Notes under the pieces: generated by a model
The model's database searches: none
What the model saw: the letters and a program-made list of their open reading frames with translations, nothing else
Told to the model about the DNA's origin: nothing
Program-made: the position numbers and the translations under genes
Shown here: positions 16,798 to 26,380 of the stretch, in pieces
How the letters are laid out: every line of letters begins with the position of its first letter
How positions within the stretch are numbered: position 1 is the stretch's first letter
Source of the DNA: Propionibacteriaceae bacterium
GTDB lineage: Bacteria; Actinomycetota; Actinomycetes; Propionibacteriales; Propionibacteriaceae
DNA: 32,737 nucleotides
Assembly (NCBI GenBank): GCA_031272825.1
Contig: JAISTE010000072.1
Location: 1 to 32,737, forward strand
Reading direction: 5' to 3'

Positions 16798-17334
16798 ATG
16801 TCTGCTGAGCCGCAACTCGCGGCCGTCGAACCGCTGCCGGTTCGCACGGAGGCCGACGCCACCCACCGCGCTGTGGAGCGCTACGGGCAGATGGTGTTTG
16901 GCGTCGCGCTTACGCACACGCGCAATCGGGGGGATGCCGACGACGTCTTCCAAGAGGTGTTCTTGGCCTACCACCGGCGTCAGCCCATGTTCAACGACGA
17001 CGAACACGAAAAAGCCTGGCTGCTCAACGCCACGCTGAAGCTGGCCAAGAAGGCGAACTCGACCTCTTGGCGCACCCGGGTGGTTCCGATCTCGGACGAC
17101 GTGGAGGTGCCGCAGGACAGCTTCGAATTTGCGACGGACGAACAACAGCGGGTCTTCGCCGCGCTCAGTTCCCTGCCCGAGAACTATCGGACGGTGCTGC
17201 ACTTGTTCTATTTCGAGGATCAGTCGGTCAAGCAAATCTCCGAGATGTTGGGAATCTCGGAGGCGGCCGCCAAGATGCGGCTGAGCAGAGGCCGGGCCCT
17301 AATGCGGGAAAACGGAGGGTTGGATGATGAATGA
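16798..17334 (+). CDS. ECF-type RNA polymerase sigma factor
   Basis: YGQMVFGVALTHTRNRGDADDVFQEVFLAYHRR (sigma2) and LSSLPENYRTVLHLFYFEDQSVKQISEMLGISEAAAKMRLSRGRALMRE (sigma4). ATG 16798 has a GAAGGGA RBS; the longer ORF starts at 16783. Confidence 0.92.
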   Translation: MSAEPQLAAVEPLPVRTEADATHRAVERYGQMVFGVALTHTRNRGDADDVFQEVFLAYHRRQPMFNDDEHEKAWLLNATLKLAKKANSTSWRTRVVPISDDVEVPQDSFEFATDEQQRVFAALSSLPENYRTVLHLFYFEDQSVKQISEMLGISEAAAKMRLSRGRALMRENGGLDDE

Positions 17335-19243
17335 CATTTTCAAGCAATTGCACGATCAGATGAAGCCGAGGCAGGAGCTGCTCGATCAGCTCGACGCCAA
17401 ACTCAAGAAAGCCGACGAAGTGCCGGTTCACAAGGGCAAGGCCAGGGAGGTTTTCTCCGGGCTGCTCGCCGCCGCCTGTTTCGCGCTGCTGGCCGGTGTG
17501 GTGATCATCTCGCAGCCGACCGCCCGCACCGTTTCACAGGCGCCAAGCGAGGGCGAGGTGGTTGCGGTTCAGGCCGCCCCGGCGGCTGACTACGCCGAGC
17601 TGTATTCGTCGGTGAAGTCGATCTGGGATCAGGCCCATCGGAACAGCGGTTGGGCAGCGCCCGAAGGCGCCCCCCAAGCCATGCCCGCCGGGGCGGCAAG
17701 CAGCGAAGTCGGCGTCCTCTATTCCGGAACCAACGTCCAGGTCGAGGGCATCGACGAGGGCGACATCGTCAAGACCGACGGCAAGACCATCTTCGTCGTC
17801 AAGGATCAACAGGTGTTGGCCGTCAGCGCTGAGGGTGCGGACTCGAAGCTGCTCTCGACCATTTCCGTCGCGGATGATGCCAAGATCGGCGACGGCAAGC
17901 GCCTGGGCGATGTGCAGGAAATGATGTTGGCGGGGAACCGGTTGGTGGTCGTCGCCTCTGTGTACAACCCCACGGACTTCTACGAAGGCGAAAACGGCAA
18001 CGCTCAACAGGACTACGAGGTGGCCGAAACCCGTGCCTACCTCTATGACATTTCCGCCCCTAACAACCCGAAATACGTGAGTGAGTTCGGCCAATCGGGC
18101 AGCTACAAGACCACGCGGCTGCTGGGCAACACGCTCTACCTCGTCACCGAATACGTGATTGGCGAAGAACCAGTGGAGGCCGTGCCGGAAAGCTTTGTGC
18201 CGCAGGTTTCTACCGGCGGGACGTCGTCGCTTATGGATGCGGCCAAGTGCCAGGTGGCACCCGAGGCCGATCAGACGGCCTACTCCGTCACCACCGGGAT
18301 CGACCTCACTAGCGCCAAGCGCACCGGCGAGCTTTCCGTGCTGGGCGGTGCGGAGACCGTCTACATGTCTGAGACGAACCTGTACCTGGCCAAGACCGAT
18401 TGGAATTACACGGCGACGACCGAGGCTACCAACGTCCAGCTGGCCCGCATCTCGCTAAACGGCGGGGTCCCGAAGCTCGAAGCCCAGGCCAAGATTCCGG
18501 GCTACTTGCTCAATCAGTTCGCGCTGGACGAGTACGAGGGCTACCTGCGGGTGGCTACCACCACCGTCGGGAACGACGTCCAGCTCACCATTCTCGATTC
18601 GTCACTTTCCAAGGTGGGACAGATCAAGAGGATCGCCAAAGACGAGGCACTGCAGTCCGTGCGCTTCATGGGGGCTGTCGGCTACGCGGTTTCCTTCAAG
18701 CAAACCGATCCGCTGTTCGCCCTTGACCTGGCCAATCCGGCCAAGCCCAAGGTGATCTCCGAGCTCAAGCTCCCCGGCTTCTCCTCCTACCTGCACCCGT
18801 GGGGCGACGGGCTGCTGCTGGGCCTGGGATTCCCCGGGGACGAGAACGGCACGACGCAAGGGATCAAGCTCTCCATGTTCGACGTCAGTGATCCGGCTTC
18901 CATGAAAGAGATCGCTCAGAAGGTGATCAAGGCGGATTACTCCCCGGCAACCGACGATCACAAGGCAATATATGTGGACGTCGAGCGCTCGTTGATTGGA
19001 TTCGCCGCGGGCAGCTATGGCTACTACGAGGGCGATGACACCGCGAGCGAAGACTATCTGGTCTACAGCTACGCGGACGGAAAGTTCAAGAAGGTCGGCG
19101 AGGTGGACTTGGCAGACATCGGCGAGACCGGGCAGGTTCGCGGGCTGCAGATCGGCGACGGCTTCTACGTGGCCGGGCCCAAGCAGGTCGGGGTTTACAC
19201 GCTCGACGGACTTAGGGAAGTCGGGGCCGTGGGGTTGGGCTAG
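17324..19243 (+). CDS. Membrane-anchored beta-propeller protein, candidate anti-sigma factor / sensor
   Basis: 639 aa; about 45-aa cytosolic N-terminus, single TM (VFSGLLAAACFALLAGVVIIS), then VQVEGIDEGDIVKTDGKTIFVVKDQQVLAV and repeated propeller-like blades (C-terminal beta-propeller family). Overlaps sigma factor stop. Confidence 0.85.
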   Translation: MMNDIFKQLHDQMKPRQELLDQLDAKLKKADEVPVHKGKAREVFSGLLAAACFALLAGVVIISQPTARTVSQAPSEGEVVAVQAAPAADYAELYSSVKSIWDQAHRNSGWAAPEGAPQAMPAGAASSEVGVLYSGTNVQVEGIDEGDIVKTDGKTIFVVKDQQVLAVSAEGADSKLLSTISVADDAKIGDGKRLGDVQEMMLAGNRLVVVASVYNPTDFYEGENGNAQQDYEVAETRAYLYDISAPNNPKYVSEFGQSGSYKTTRLLGNTLYLVTEYVIGEEPVEAVPESFVPQVSTGGTSSLMDAAKCQVAPEADQTAYSVTTGIDLTSAKRTGELSVLGGAETVYMSETNLYLAKTDWNYTATTEATNVQLARISLNGGVPKLEAQAKIPGYLLNQFALDEYEGYLRVATTTVGNDVQLTILDSSLSKVGQIKRIAKDEALQSVRFMGAVGYAVSFKQTDPLFALDLANPAKPKVISELKLPGFSSYLHPWGDGLLLGLGFPGDENGTTQGIKLSMFDVSDPASMKEIAQKVIKADYSPATDDHKAIYVDVERSLIGFAAGSYGYYEGDDTASEDYLVYSYADGKFKKVGEVDLADIGETGQVRGLQIGDGFYVAGPKQVGVYTLDGLREVGAVGLG

Positions 19244-20184
19244 TCCCGACCTCGCGCTGCGGCCTGCTTCACCAAACGGGCACAGACCTCTCCGAAGTCC
19301 AATCCTGCGGCTTCGACGGCCATGGGCATGAGCGAGGTTTCCGTCATTCCCGGGGCCGAGTTGATCTCGATGAAGACCGGGGTGCCGTCGGGCCGGATGA
19401 TGGCGTCGGTGCGGCTCAAGTCCCGCAGACCCAGGATGCGGTGGGCGGAGAGCGCCAGCTCCGCGACCGCCTGGGCCGCCGCGTCCGAGATGTCGGCCGG
19501 AGTGGTGAACTTGGTTTCCCCGGCGGTGTAGCGGGCGGTGTAGTCGTAGAAGCCCGAGACCGGGTCGATCTGGACTGCGGGCAGGGCCTGTAGTTGGCCG
19601 TCGAGCTCGAGGACGGAAACCGCAACCTCTGTGCCTTCGACGTACTCTTCGACGATGTTCACATCGCCGTAGGCGAAGGCACCCACCATGGCCTGTGGGA
19701 GTTCGGAGAGCTTGTCCACGCGCGTCGCCCCTAGTGAGGAGCCCGAGCGGACGGGTTTGACCATCATCGGGAAGCCGATGTACTCGGCCAGGGCCTTGAC
19801 CAGGTGCCCGGCCCCCAGCTCGGTGAACATGTCATGCGGCAGGACGGCCGAACGCGGCGTCGTCAGCCCGGCTTCGGAAACCAGCGGCCCGGCGATCGCC
19901 TTGTTGAACGCCCGCCGGCAAACCGAGGGGCGGGAGCCGACGTAGGGGACGCCGAGCAGTTTCAGCGCCTGCTGGAGGCCGCCGTCCTCGCCGACGCCGC
20001 CGTGGAGCGTCGGGAAAACTACCGGATCGTCGATGGATTTGAGAGTGTCAACCAAGGTGGCGGTGACGTCGGATTCGATGACGTCCAACCCCGCCGACTT
20101 CAGCGCTTGGGCCACGCGGCGGCCCGAGTGCAGCGAAACCTCGCGTTCGTGGGAAAGCCCACCGGCTAGGACAACGACTTTCAT
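19240..20184 (-). CDS. ddl: D-alanine--D-alanine ligase
   Basis: 314 aa from MKVVVLAGGLSHEREVSLHSG at 20184; VFPTLHGGVGEDGGLQ, MMVKPVRSGSSLGATRV, SGFYDYTARYTAGETKFTTPADI, VFIEINSAPGMTETS. The track ORF to 21210 is frame read-through. Confidence 0.95.
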   Translation of the reverse strand: MKVVVLAGGLSHEREVSLHSGRRVAQALKSAGLDVIESDVTATLVDTLKSIDDPVVFPTLHGGVGEDGGLQQALKLLGVPYVGSRPSVCRRAFNKAIAGPLVSEAGLTTPRSAVLPHDMFTELGAGHLVKALAEYIGFPMMVKPVRSGSSLGATRVDKLSELPQAMVGAFAYGDVNIVEEYVEGTEVAVSVLELDGQLQALPAVQIDPVSGFYDYTARYTAGETKFTTPADISDAAAQAVAELALSAHRILGLRDLSRTDAIIRPDGTPVFIEINSAPGMTETSLMPMAVEAAGLDFGEVCARLVKQAAARGRD

Positions 20185-20192
20185 GCTCACTC

Positions 20193-21533
20193 CTAGAGAA
20201 TATCGGGCGCGGGGCCCTGGCCGTGCTGATCTTTGCCCGTCAGCGGGGCTTGTTCGGGCGATGTCTGCCCGTCTTCCAGTGCGTCGAGGCCGAAGGTGGC
20301 GCGCATGGCCAGCTCGGCCTTGATGACGTCGCCAAGCCGACGTGTTCCCTCGAAAATGCGCTCTGGCGTGGGGAAACAGTAGGACAGGCGCATGTAGCGC
20401 GAGCCGAAGCCGTCGGCATAGAACGCCGGGCCCGGCACGTAGGCGACCTTCGCGGTGACGGCCCTGGGCAGCATCGCCTGCGAATCCAGGCCCTGCGGCA
20501 GCTGGGCCCAGACGAAGAAGCCGCCCGCCGGGTGCGTCCAGGTCATGCCCTCGGGCATGTGCTTGGCCAGGCCGTCCTCCATCGCGTCGCGGCGGGCGCG
20601 GTACATGTCGTTGAATTCGACGATCTGGGAACGCCAATCGAAGGTGTCGAAGTAGGTCTTGACAAGGAATTGCGAGAACACCGAGGGGCAGAGCGTGGCC
20701 GCCTCCTGGGTGAGCACCAGTTTTTCGCGCACCGCCGGGGGAGCGACGATCCAGCCCAGCCGCACCCCGGGGGAGAAGATCTTCGAGAAGGAGCCCAGGT
20801 AGATGATTTGGTCGGATTCGAGCGAGCGCAGCGCGGGCTTGGGTGTGCCGTCGATGGTGAGCAGGCCGTAGGGGTTGTCTTCGAGGATGAGAAGGTGTTC
20901 CTTTTCGGCGAACTCGACCAGTTCCCGTCGGCGCTCCATGGTCTGGGTGATGCCCGACGGATTCTGGAAGTTGGGGATCGTGTACAGGAACTTGGCCGTT
21001 TTCCCTTGTGCGCGCACGGTTGCGAGCGCCTGATCGAGGGCGGCCATCGAGATTCCGTCGCCGTCCATCTCCACATGGACGATCTGCGCCTGGTACGCGG
21101 CGAACGTGGAAAGGGCGCCCACGTACGTCGGGGCTTCGGTCAAGATGACGTCGCCGGGATCGATGAACACGCGGGTGAGGATGTCGAGGCCCTGGGTCGA
21201 GCCAGCGCACATGACGACGTCGTCGGGATTCGCGTTGACGCCCTCCAGCGCCATGATCTCGCAGGTCAGCTCGCGGATGAACGCCTCACCCTGGCCCGAG
21301 CCGTACTGCAGGGCCTGGGTTCCGTGGTCGGCAATCAGTTTGGCCGCCGCCTCCCCGAGGGCGGCGCGCGGCAGGTCTTCGATATTGGGCATCCCGCCGG
21401 CCAGCGAGACGACCTCAGGCCGGTTAGCTACGGCAAACAGCGAACGCACAGCGGATACTTGCAGCCCGTTGGTTCGGGCAGCGTAACTATCCAGGTACCG
21501 GTCCAGCCGTGTCTCATGCCGCTCAAGACTCAC
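20193..21533 (-). CDS. PLP-dependent class I/II aminotransferase (2-aminoadipate/LysN-like)
   Basis: 446 aa; EVVSLAGGMPNIEDLP, LQYGSGQGEAFIRE, TIPNFQNPSGITQTMERR, YLGSFSKIFSPGVRLGWIV. Confidence 0.92.
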   Translation of the reverse strand: MSLERHETRLDRYLDSYAARTNGLQVSAVRSLFAVANRPEVVSLAGGMPNIEDLPRAALGEAAAKLIADHGTQALQYGSGQGEAFIRELTCEIMALEGVNANPDDVVMCAGSTQGLDILTRVFIDPGDVILTEAPTYVGALSTFAAYQAQIVHVEMDGDGISMAALDQALATVRAQGKTAKFLYTIPNFQNPSGITQTMERRRELVEFAEKEHLLILEDNPYGLLTIDGTPKPALRSLESDQIIYLGSFSKIFSPGVRLGWIVAPPAVREKLVLTQEAATLCPSVFSQFLVKTYFDTFDWRSQIVEFNDMYRARRDAMEDGLAKHMPEGMTWTHPAGGFFVWAQLPQGLDSQAMLPRAVTAKVAYVPGPAFYADGFGSRYMRLSYCFPTPERIFEGTRRLGDVIKAELAMRATFGLDALEDGQTSPEQAPLTGKDQHGQGPAPDIL

Positions 21534-21617
21534 GCGGGTCAGGCTATCACTTGGGCCGATGCCCCGATTTTGGGTGGACGGTCGTGGTTGGGTTTGGCGA
21601 GGATGTGGTAGGAGAGG

Positions 21618-22595
21618 CTATCTGCGCAGTTCGTGCGGCAGGGCGAAGGCCAGGGATTCTTTCACCAGCTCCGTTTCCTCGGCCTGGGGGAAGCCGAGCT
21701 CTTGCAGCTTCGACAGCACCCCTTGAACCAGGTCATCGGGGACGGACGCGCCCGAGGTGACCCCGACCGTCTGTACTTCTTCAAGCCAGGCGGGATCTAT
21801 GCCGCCGGCGTCGTCGACTAGGTGGGCGGCCTTCGCTCCCGAGGCCAGGGCGACCTCGACCAGCCGAACCGAGTTCGATGAGTTGGGCGAACCGACCACG
21901 ATCACCAGATCTGATTGGGAGGCGATCTCGTTGACGGCCCGCTGCCGGTTGGAGGTGGCGTAGCAGATGTCGTCCTTGGGAGGGTTGACCAGGTGCGGGA
22001 AGCGCTCCTTCAGGCGGCTCACGGTTTCGTCTGTTTCTGCTAGCGAGAGCGTGGTTTGGCTCAGCCACGCGACGTCCGATTCCGGGTCGAGCGTGAGCGA
22101 ATCCACATCTGAGGGGTGCTGGATGAGTTCGATGGCATCCGGGGCCTCGCCCGTCGTACCCTCAACTTCTTCGTGGCCGGCGTGGCCGATGAGCAGGATC
22201 TTCAGCCCTTGGGCGGCGAAGCGCTTGGCTTCCTTGTGTACCTTGTTGACCAGCGGGCAGGTGGCGTCGATGGCGTGCAGGCCGCGCTCTTCGGCCTCTT
22301 TTCTAACCGCGGGCGAGACTCCGTGCGCGGAAAACACGACGGTGGCCCCGGCGGGTACCTCGGAGAGCTCCTCGACGAACACGGCACCTTGTTTTTGCAG
22401 CCGCTCAACCACGTGCTTGTTGTGCACGATCTGCTTGCGCACGTAGATCGGCGCCCCGAAGCGCTCAAGCGCCTGCTCGACGGTCACCACGGCACGCTCA
22501 ACCCCGGCGCAGTACCCGCGCGGGGCGGCAAGAAGCACACGTTTCGGCACGTGGGCAAGTGTAGTCACGCGTACTAATAGCCCGGCTTTCATCAC
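21618..22595 (-). CDS. ispH: 4-hydroxy-3-methylbut-2-enyl diphosphate reductase
   Basis: [81 protein letters not shown]. True start may be the GTG at about 22550. Confidence 0.95.
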   Translation of the reverse strand: MMKAGLLVRVTTLAHVPKRVLLAAPRGYCAGVERAVVTVEQALERFGAPIYVRKQIVHNKHVVERLQKQGAVFVEELSEVPAGATVVFSAHGVSPAVRKEAEERGLHAIDATCPLVNKVHKEAKRFAAQGLKILLIGHAGHEEVEGTTGEAPDAIELIQHPSDVDSLTLDPESDVAWLSQTTLSLAETDETVSRLKERFPHLVNPPKDDICYATSNRQRAVNEIASQSDLVIVVGSPNSSNSVRLVEVALASGAKAAHLVDDAGGIDPAWLEEVQTVGVTSGASVPDDLVQGVLSKLQELGFPQAEETELVKESLAFALPHELRR

Positions 22596-22621
22596 CGCGA
22601 GGCATTAACCGAGCCCAACCT

Positions 22622-22637
22622 ACGTAAACGCTTACGT
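22622..22637. promoter_or_regulatory. LacI-type operator upstream of the lacI-family gene (probable autoregulation)
   Basis: ACGTAAACGCTTACGT, near-perfect 16-bp palindrome with central CG, 30 bp before ATG 22667. Confidence 0.6.
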
Positions 22638-22666
22638 TTTCGTCGGTTGTGTGGCAGAGTAGGGGT

Positions 22667-23677
22667 ATGGCTGTTTCGATCGAAGATGTCGCGCGCAAAG
22701 CCGGGGTGTCTACTGCCACTGTTTCTCGAACCCTGCGCGGTCTCGACGGCGTCGGCGAGGAGACGCGAAAGCGCGTCCAGGCCATCGTCAAGGAGCTGCG
22801 CTACGTCCCGTCGGTCGCGGCATCCAACCTTGCCAGGGGATCGACGCGAACCATCGGCGTCGTCGCACCCTCCGTCTCGCGCTGGTTCTTCGGTGCCGTC
22901 ATTGAGGGGGCGGGGACGGTGTTCGCCCAGCGCGGCTACGACGCCATCTTGTGCGCGCTGCCCGACAAGAACCCCCCGCGTGCGCTCTTCCACGCCGACT
23001 CGTTGCGCAACCGCGTCGACGGCGTGCTCATCGCTTCTACCTACTTCAATGCCTATGAGGTCGACGAACTTCGCTCGCTGGATCTGCCCGCAGTCTTTAT
23101 TTCCGTGGCCCAGCCGGGCTTTTGCCACGTGGGAATCGACAATCAGGCGGCGGCGACGAAGGCCGTCGAACATTTGATTGAACTCGGCCACCGAACCATC
23201 GGGCACATCTCCGGCAGACCCGAGTATTCCGCGCGCTACATTCCCTCCGCCGCCAGAACGGAGAGCTACCGCCAGACCCTCGCCGAGCACGGGCTGGAGG
23301 TGCACGACACCCTCGAAGCTCCCTCCGATCTCACCGCCGCCTCGGGTTACCACGCGGCGATGGAGCTGCTGGAACGCCGCCCCGACGTCACTGCAATCTT
23401 CGCCGTCTCCGACGAGGTGGGCATGGGCGTCATGCAGGCGCTGAAGGAAAAGGGCCTTGTTGCGGGCCGGGACGTCTCGGTAGCGAGCATCGACGGCCAC
23501 GACCTTGACGACGCCGCCGGGCTAACCAGCGTCGACCAGCATGTGTACAAACAAGGGATTGCGGGGGCGACGCTGCTGCTCGACCAGATTGACACACAGA
23601 CTGCCCCGCAGTCCATCATCCTCGATACCGATTTGGTGGTGCGCTCCTCGACGGGGCTGCTAGATTCAGCCTCGTGA
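22667..23677 (+). CDS. LacI-family transcriptional regulator
   Basis: MAVSIEDVARKAGVSTATVSRTLRGLDGVGEETRKRVQAIVKELRYVPSVAASNLARGSTRTIGVV; periplasmic-binding-like effector domain. Confidence 0.95.
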   Translation: MAVSIEDVARKAGVSTATVSRTLRGLDGVGEETRKRVQAIVKELRYVPSVAASNLARGSTRTIGVVAPSVSRWFFGAVIEGAGTVFAQRGYDAILCALPDKNPPRALFHADSLRNRVDGVLIASTYFNAYEVDELRSLDLPAVFISVAQPGFCHVGIDNQAAATKAVEHLIELGHRTIGHISGRPEYSARYIPSAARTESYRQTLAEHGLEVHDTLEAPSDLTAASGYHAAMELLERRPDVTAIFAVSDEVGMGVMQALKEKGLVAGRDVSVASIDGHDLDDAAGLTSVDQHVYKQGIAGATLLLDQIDTQTAPQSIILDTDLVVRSSTGLLDSAS

Positions 23678-24684
23678 AGTACCGCTATCTTGGAAATTCA
23701 GGGTTGAAGATCACCGAGCTGGTCTATGGAAACTGGCTCACCCACGGCTCGCAGGTCGAAAAGGACACCGCGCTGGAGTGCATCAAAGCCGCTCTCGACG
23801 CCGGAATCACCTCCTTCGACACTGCCGACGTCTACGCCAACGGCGAGGCCGAACGCATCCTTGGCAAGGGGCTTAAGGGCCTGCGCCGCGAGGGGCTGGA
23901 GGTTTTCACCAAGGTCTACTGGCCGGTCGGGGAGAAAGGGCCCAATGACGTCGGCCTTTCGCGTAAGCACATCATGGAGGGCATCGACGGTTCGCTGCGG
24001 CGTCTGAAGATGGATTACGTCGACGTCTACCAGGCTCACCGCTACGACACCGAAACCCCGCTGGAGGAGACGATGAACGCCTTCGCCGACGTGGTGCACT
24101 CCGGCAAGGCCCTCTACATCGGCGTCTCCGAGTGGAGCGCCGACCAGATCCGCGCCGGCGTCGCCTACGCGCGCGACCTGGGCATCCAGCTGATCTCCTC
24201 CCAGCCGCAGTACAACATGCTGTGGCGGGTGATCGAGCCCTGGGTTCAGCCCACCTGTGAGGAGCTCGGCGTGACACAAATCTGCTGGTCACCCATTGCG
24301 CAAGGGGTTTTGACGGGCAAGTACCTGCCGGGCCAGCGTCCGCCGAAGGGATCCCGTGCGACGGACGAACACGGCGGCGCCTCGACGATCAAGAGCTACC
24401 TGCGCGACGACGTCATCACCCGCGTGCAAAAGCTCCGCCCGATCGCCGACGAGGTGGGCCTGTCCCTGGCGCAGCTCGCGGTCGCCTGGGTACTGCAAAA
24501 CCCGAACGTCTCGGCCGCCATCATCGGCGCGTCCCGCCCCGAGCAGATCACCGAAAACGTCGGTGCCTCAGGTGCGGTAATCCCGCCCGAGCTGATGGCC
24601 AAGATCGACGAGGTTCTAGGCGACGCCGTAGTGCGCGACCCGATGAAGACAATCGAGCGCGCGCCGAAGGTTCGTCCGGCGTAG
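23674..24684 (+). CDS. Aldo/keto reductase
   Basis: 336 aa, GTGA overlap with lacI gene; MKYRYLGNSGLKITELVYGNWLTHG, GITSFDTADVYANGEAERILGK, RLKMDYVDVYQAHRYD, AAIIGASRPEQI. Confidence 0.93.
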   Translation: MKYRYLGNSGLKITELVYGNWLTHGSQVEKDTALECIKAALDAGITSFDTADVYANGEAERILGKGLKGLRREGLEVFTKVYWPVGEKGPNDVGLSRKHIMEGIDGSLRRLKMDYVDVYQAHRYDTETPLEETMNAFADVVHSGKALYIGVSEWSADQIRAGVAYARDLGIQLISSQPQYNMLWRVIEPWVQPTCEELGVTQICWSPIAQGVLTGKYLPGQRPPKGSRATDEHGGASTIKSYLRDDVITRVQKLRPIADEVGLSLAQLAVAWVLQNPNVSAAIIGASRPEQITENVGASGAVIPPELMAKIDEVLGDAVVRDPMKTIERAPKVRPA

Positions 24685-24698
24685 GCAAGACGAAAGGT

Positions 24699-24730
24699 GG
24701 CCGGGTACCCGCAATCCCGAGTACCCGGTC
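24699..24730. terminator. Hairpin downstream of aldo/keto reductase gene
   Basis: CCGGGTAC (24701-24708) / GTACCCGG (24721-24728), 12-nt loop; no clear U-tract. Confidence 0.5.
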
Positions 24731-24805
24731 GTACCCCACTCACTTGAACGTGTTATCGGGCTTCGGTCGCCACGCGCTCGGTAGGCTTGGGCAAGGAGGT
24801 TGGCT

Positions 24806-26377
24806 ATGAAAGAGTTGCCGCTCGGGATTCAGACGTTCGCTGAGGTGCGCGACGGCTACGTGTACGCCGACAAGACTGGTTACGTTCAGCAGCTGGCCGA
24901 GGACGGCAAATACTTCTTCCTCTCCCGCCCCCGCAGGTTCGGTAAGTCGTTGTTCGTCGACACCCTTAATGAGGCGTGGGAAGGGAACCGGGAACTGTTC
25001 GAGGGGCTGGCGCTAGCTGAGACGGACTTCTCGTTCGAGCCGCATCCGGTGGTGCGGCTGGATATGTCGACGGTCGATATAAGTTCTCCTGCCCGGCTTG
25101 AGGAGGATTTGCTCTCGAATCTCGCAGATAGGGCTGCCGCCGATGGTCTTGTGATAGAGGATAAGCTTGTGATCGGGTACTTTCGTTCCTTGATTCTTGG
25201 GCTGTCCCGCAAGTATTCGAAGCGGGTGGTGGTGTTGATCGATGAGTATGACAAGCCGATCATCGAGTACATCAATGACAAGCCGCGGGCTGAGGCAAAC
25301 CGGGCGGTACTGCGCGGGTTGTATGGTGTGTTGAAGGGCCTAGATGCTCACCTGAAGTTCGTGTTCTTGACAGGTGTATCAAAGTTCACCCGTCTGTCCT
25401 TGTTTTCAGTGTTGAACAATCTGACTGACATCACCTTGGTTCCGGATTATGCGAATATTTGCGGCATAACCGAGCCAGAGTTCGACGATCTGTTCTCCGA
25501 GCATCTTGCGGCGGCACTCGCTCGGGGCAACTCGGGCGAGAAGAGTATGGCGGGGCTTCGTCAAAAGGTGTTCGACTGGTACGACGGCTACTCGTGGGAT
25601 GGGAAGAGTAGCGTTTTCAATCCGTTCTCGTTGCTGAGCTTCTTCCAGTTCGGAGTGTTCAGCCCGTACTGGTATTCGTCGGGTACACCGTCGTTTCTGA
25701 TGAAGACGTTGAAGGGCCGACCGCGGGTGTTCCTCGACGTCCAAGACGAGCCCATCTCGACGCTTGACCTTGACTCTCACGAGATTGAGGACGCCCCGCC
25801 AGCATCGTTGCTGTTCCAAACCGGTTTTCTGACGGTGAAGAACGTCGACTACATGATGACCCCGCCGGTGTATCAGGTGGGTTTCCCGAACCTGGAAGTG
25901 TCGACGTCCTTTGCTAAGAGTTTCATGCTAGACGGCCTGGGTGTGCCGGACGCAGACAACCGGGCTCTCAAGCTAGTGAAATCCCTCATGGCTGGCGATG
26001 CGGGCGCCTTGGAGGACGCACTTGCTGGGCTGTTCGCGTCGATCCCATACAACTTGCACCAGGGCAACGAGGCTTACTATCACTCGCTGTTCTTGGCTTT
26101 CATGCAGTCGATCGGTCTTAGGGTTGAGGGTGAGGCTGCGGTCTCGGGTGGCGAGGCCGACGGCATGCTGGACATGCCGACTGGTCATTCGTACGTGATC
26201 GAACTCAAGTACTCCAAGGACGACGAAGCGGATCTAGATGCGCTGGCAACCAAGGCCTTGAACCAGATCAAGGCGAAGGGCTACGCCGACCGCTACAAGG
26301 GCACGGACAGGAGCGTTCACCTCATAGGCGTCGCGGCCTCCGGCAAGGGGAATGTCAAGGTAGTCGTCGGGGCTTAG
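24806..26377 (+). CDS. AAA-ATPase-like / PD-(D/E)XK nuclease-like protein (AAA-ATPase_like + PDDEXK_9 architecture)
   Basis: FAEVRDGYVYADKTGYVQQL, FLSRPRRFGKSLFVDTL (Walker A-like), RVVVLIDEYDKPIIEY (Walker B), C-terminal SYVIELKYSKDDEADLDALATKALNQIKAKGYADRY (nuclease-fold motif). AAGGAGG RBS before ATG 24806. Confidence 0.88.
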   Translation: MKELPLGIQTFAEVRDGYVYADKTGYVQQLAEDGKYFFLSRPRRFGKSLFVDTLNEAWEGNRELFEGLALAETDFSFEPHPVVRLDMSTVDISSPARLEEDLLSNLADRAAADGLVIEDKLVIGYFRSLILGLSRKYSKRVVVLIDEYDKPIIEYINDKPRAEANRAVLRGLYGVLKGLDAHLKFVFLTGVSKFTRLSLFSVLNNLTDITLVPDYANICGITEPEFDDLFSEHLAAALARGNSGEKSMAGLRQKVFDWYDGYSWDGKSSVFNPFSLLSFFQFGVFSPYWYSSGTPSFLMKTLKGRPRVFLDVQDEPISTLDLDSHEIEDAPPASLLFQTGFLTVKNVDYMMTPPVYQVGFPNLEVSTSFAKSFMLDGLGVPDADNRALKLVKSLMAGDAGALEDALAGLFASIPYNLHQGNEAYYHSLFLAFMQSIGLRVEGEAAVSGGEADGMLDMPTGHSYVIELKYSKDDEADLDALATKALNQIKAKGYADRYKGTDRSVHLIGVAASGKGNVKVVVGA

Positions 26378-26380
26378 CCC

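Noticed and set aside
20185-21210. N-terminal extension of the Ddl ORF
   Set aside because: Runs out of frame through the aminotransferase gene; Ddl clearly begins MKVVVLAGGLSHEREVSLHSG at 20184.
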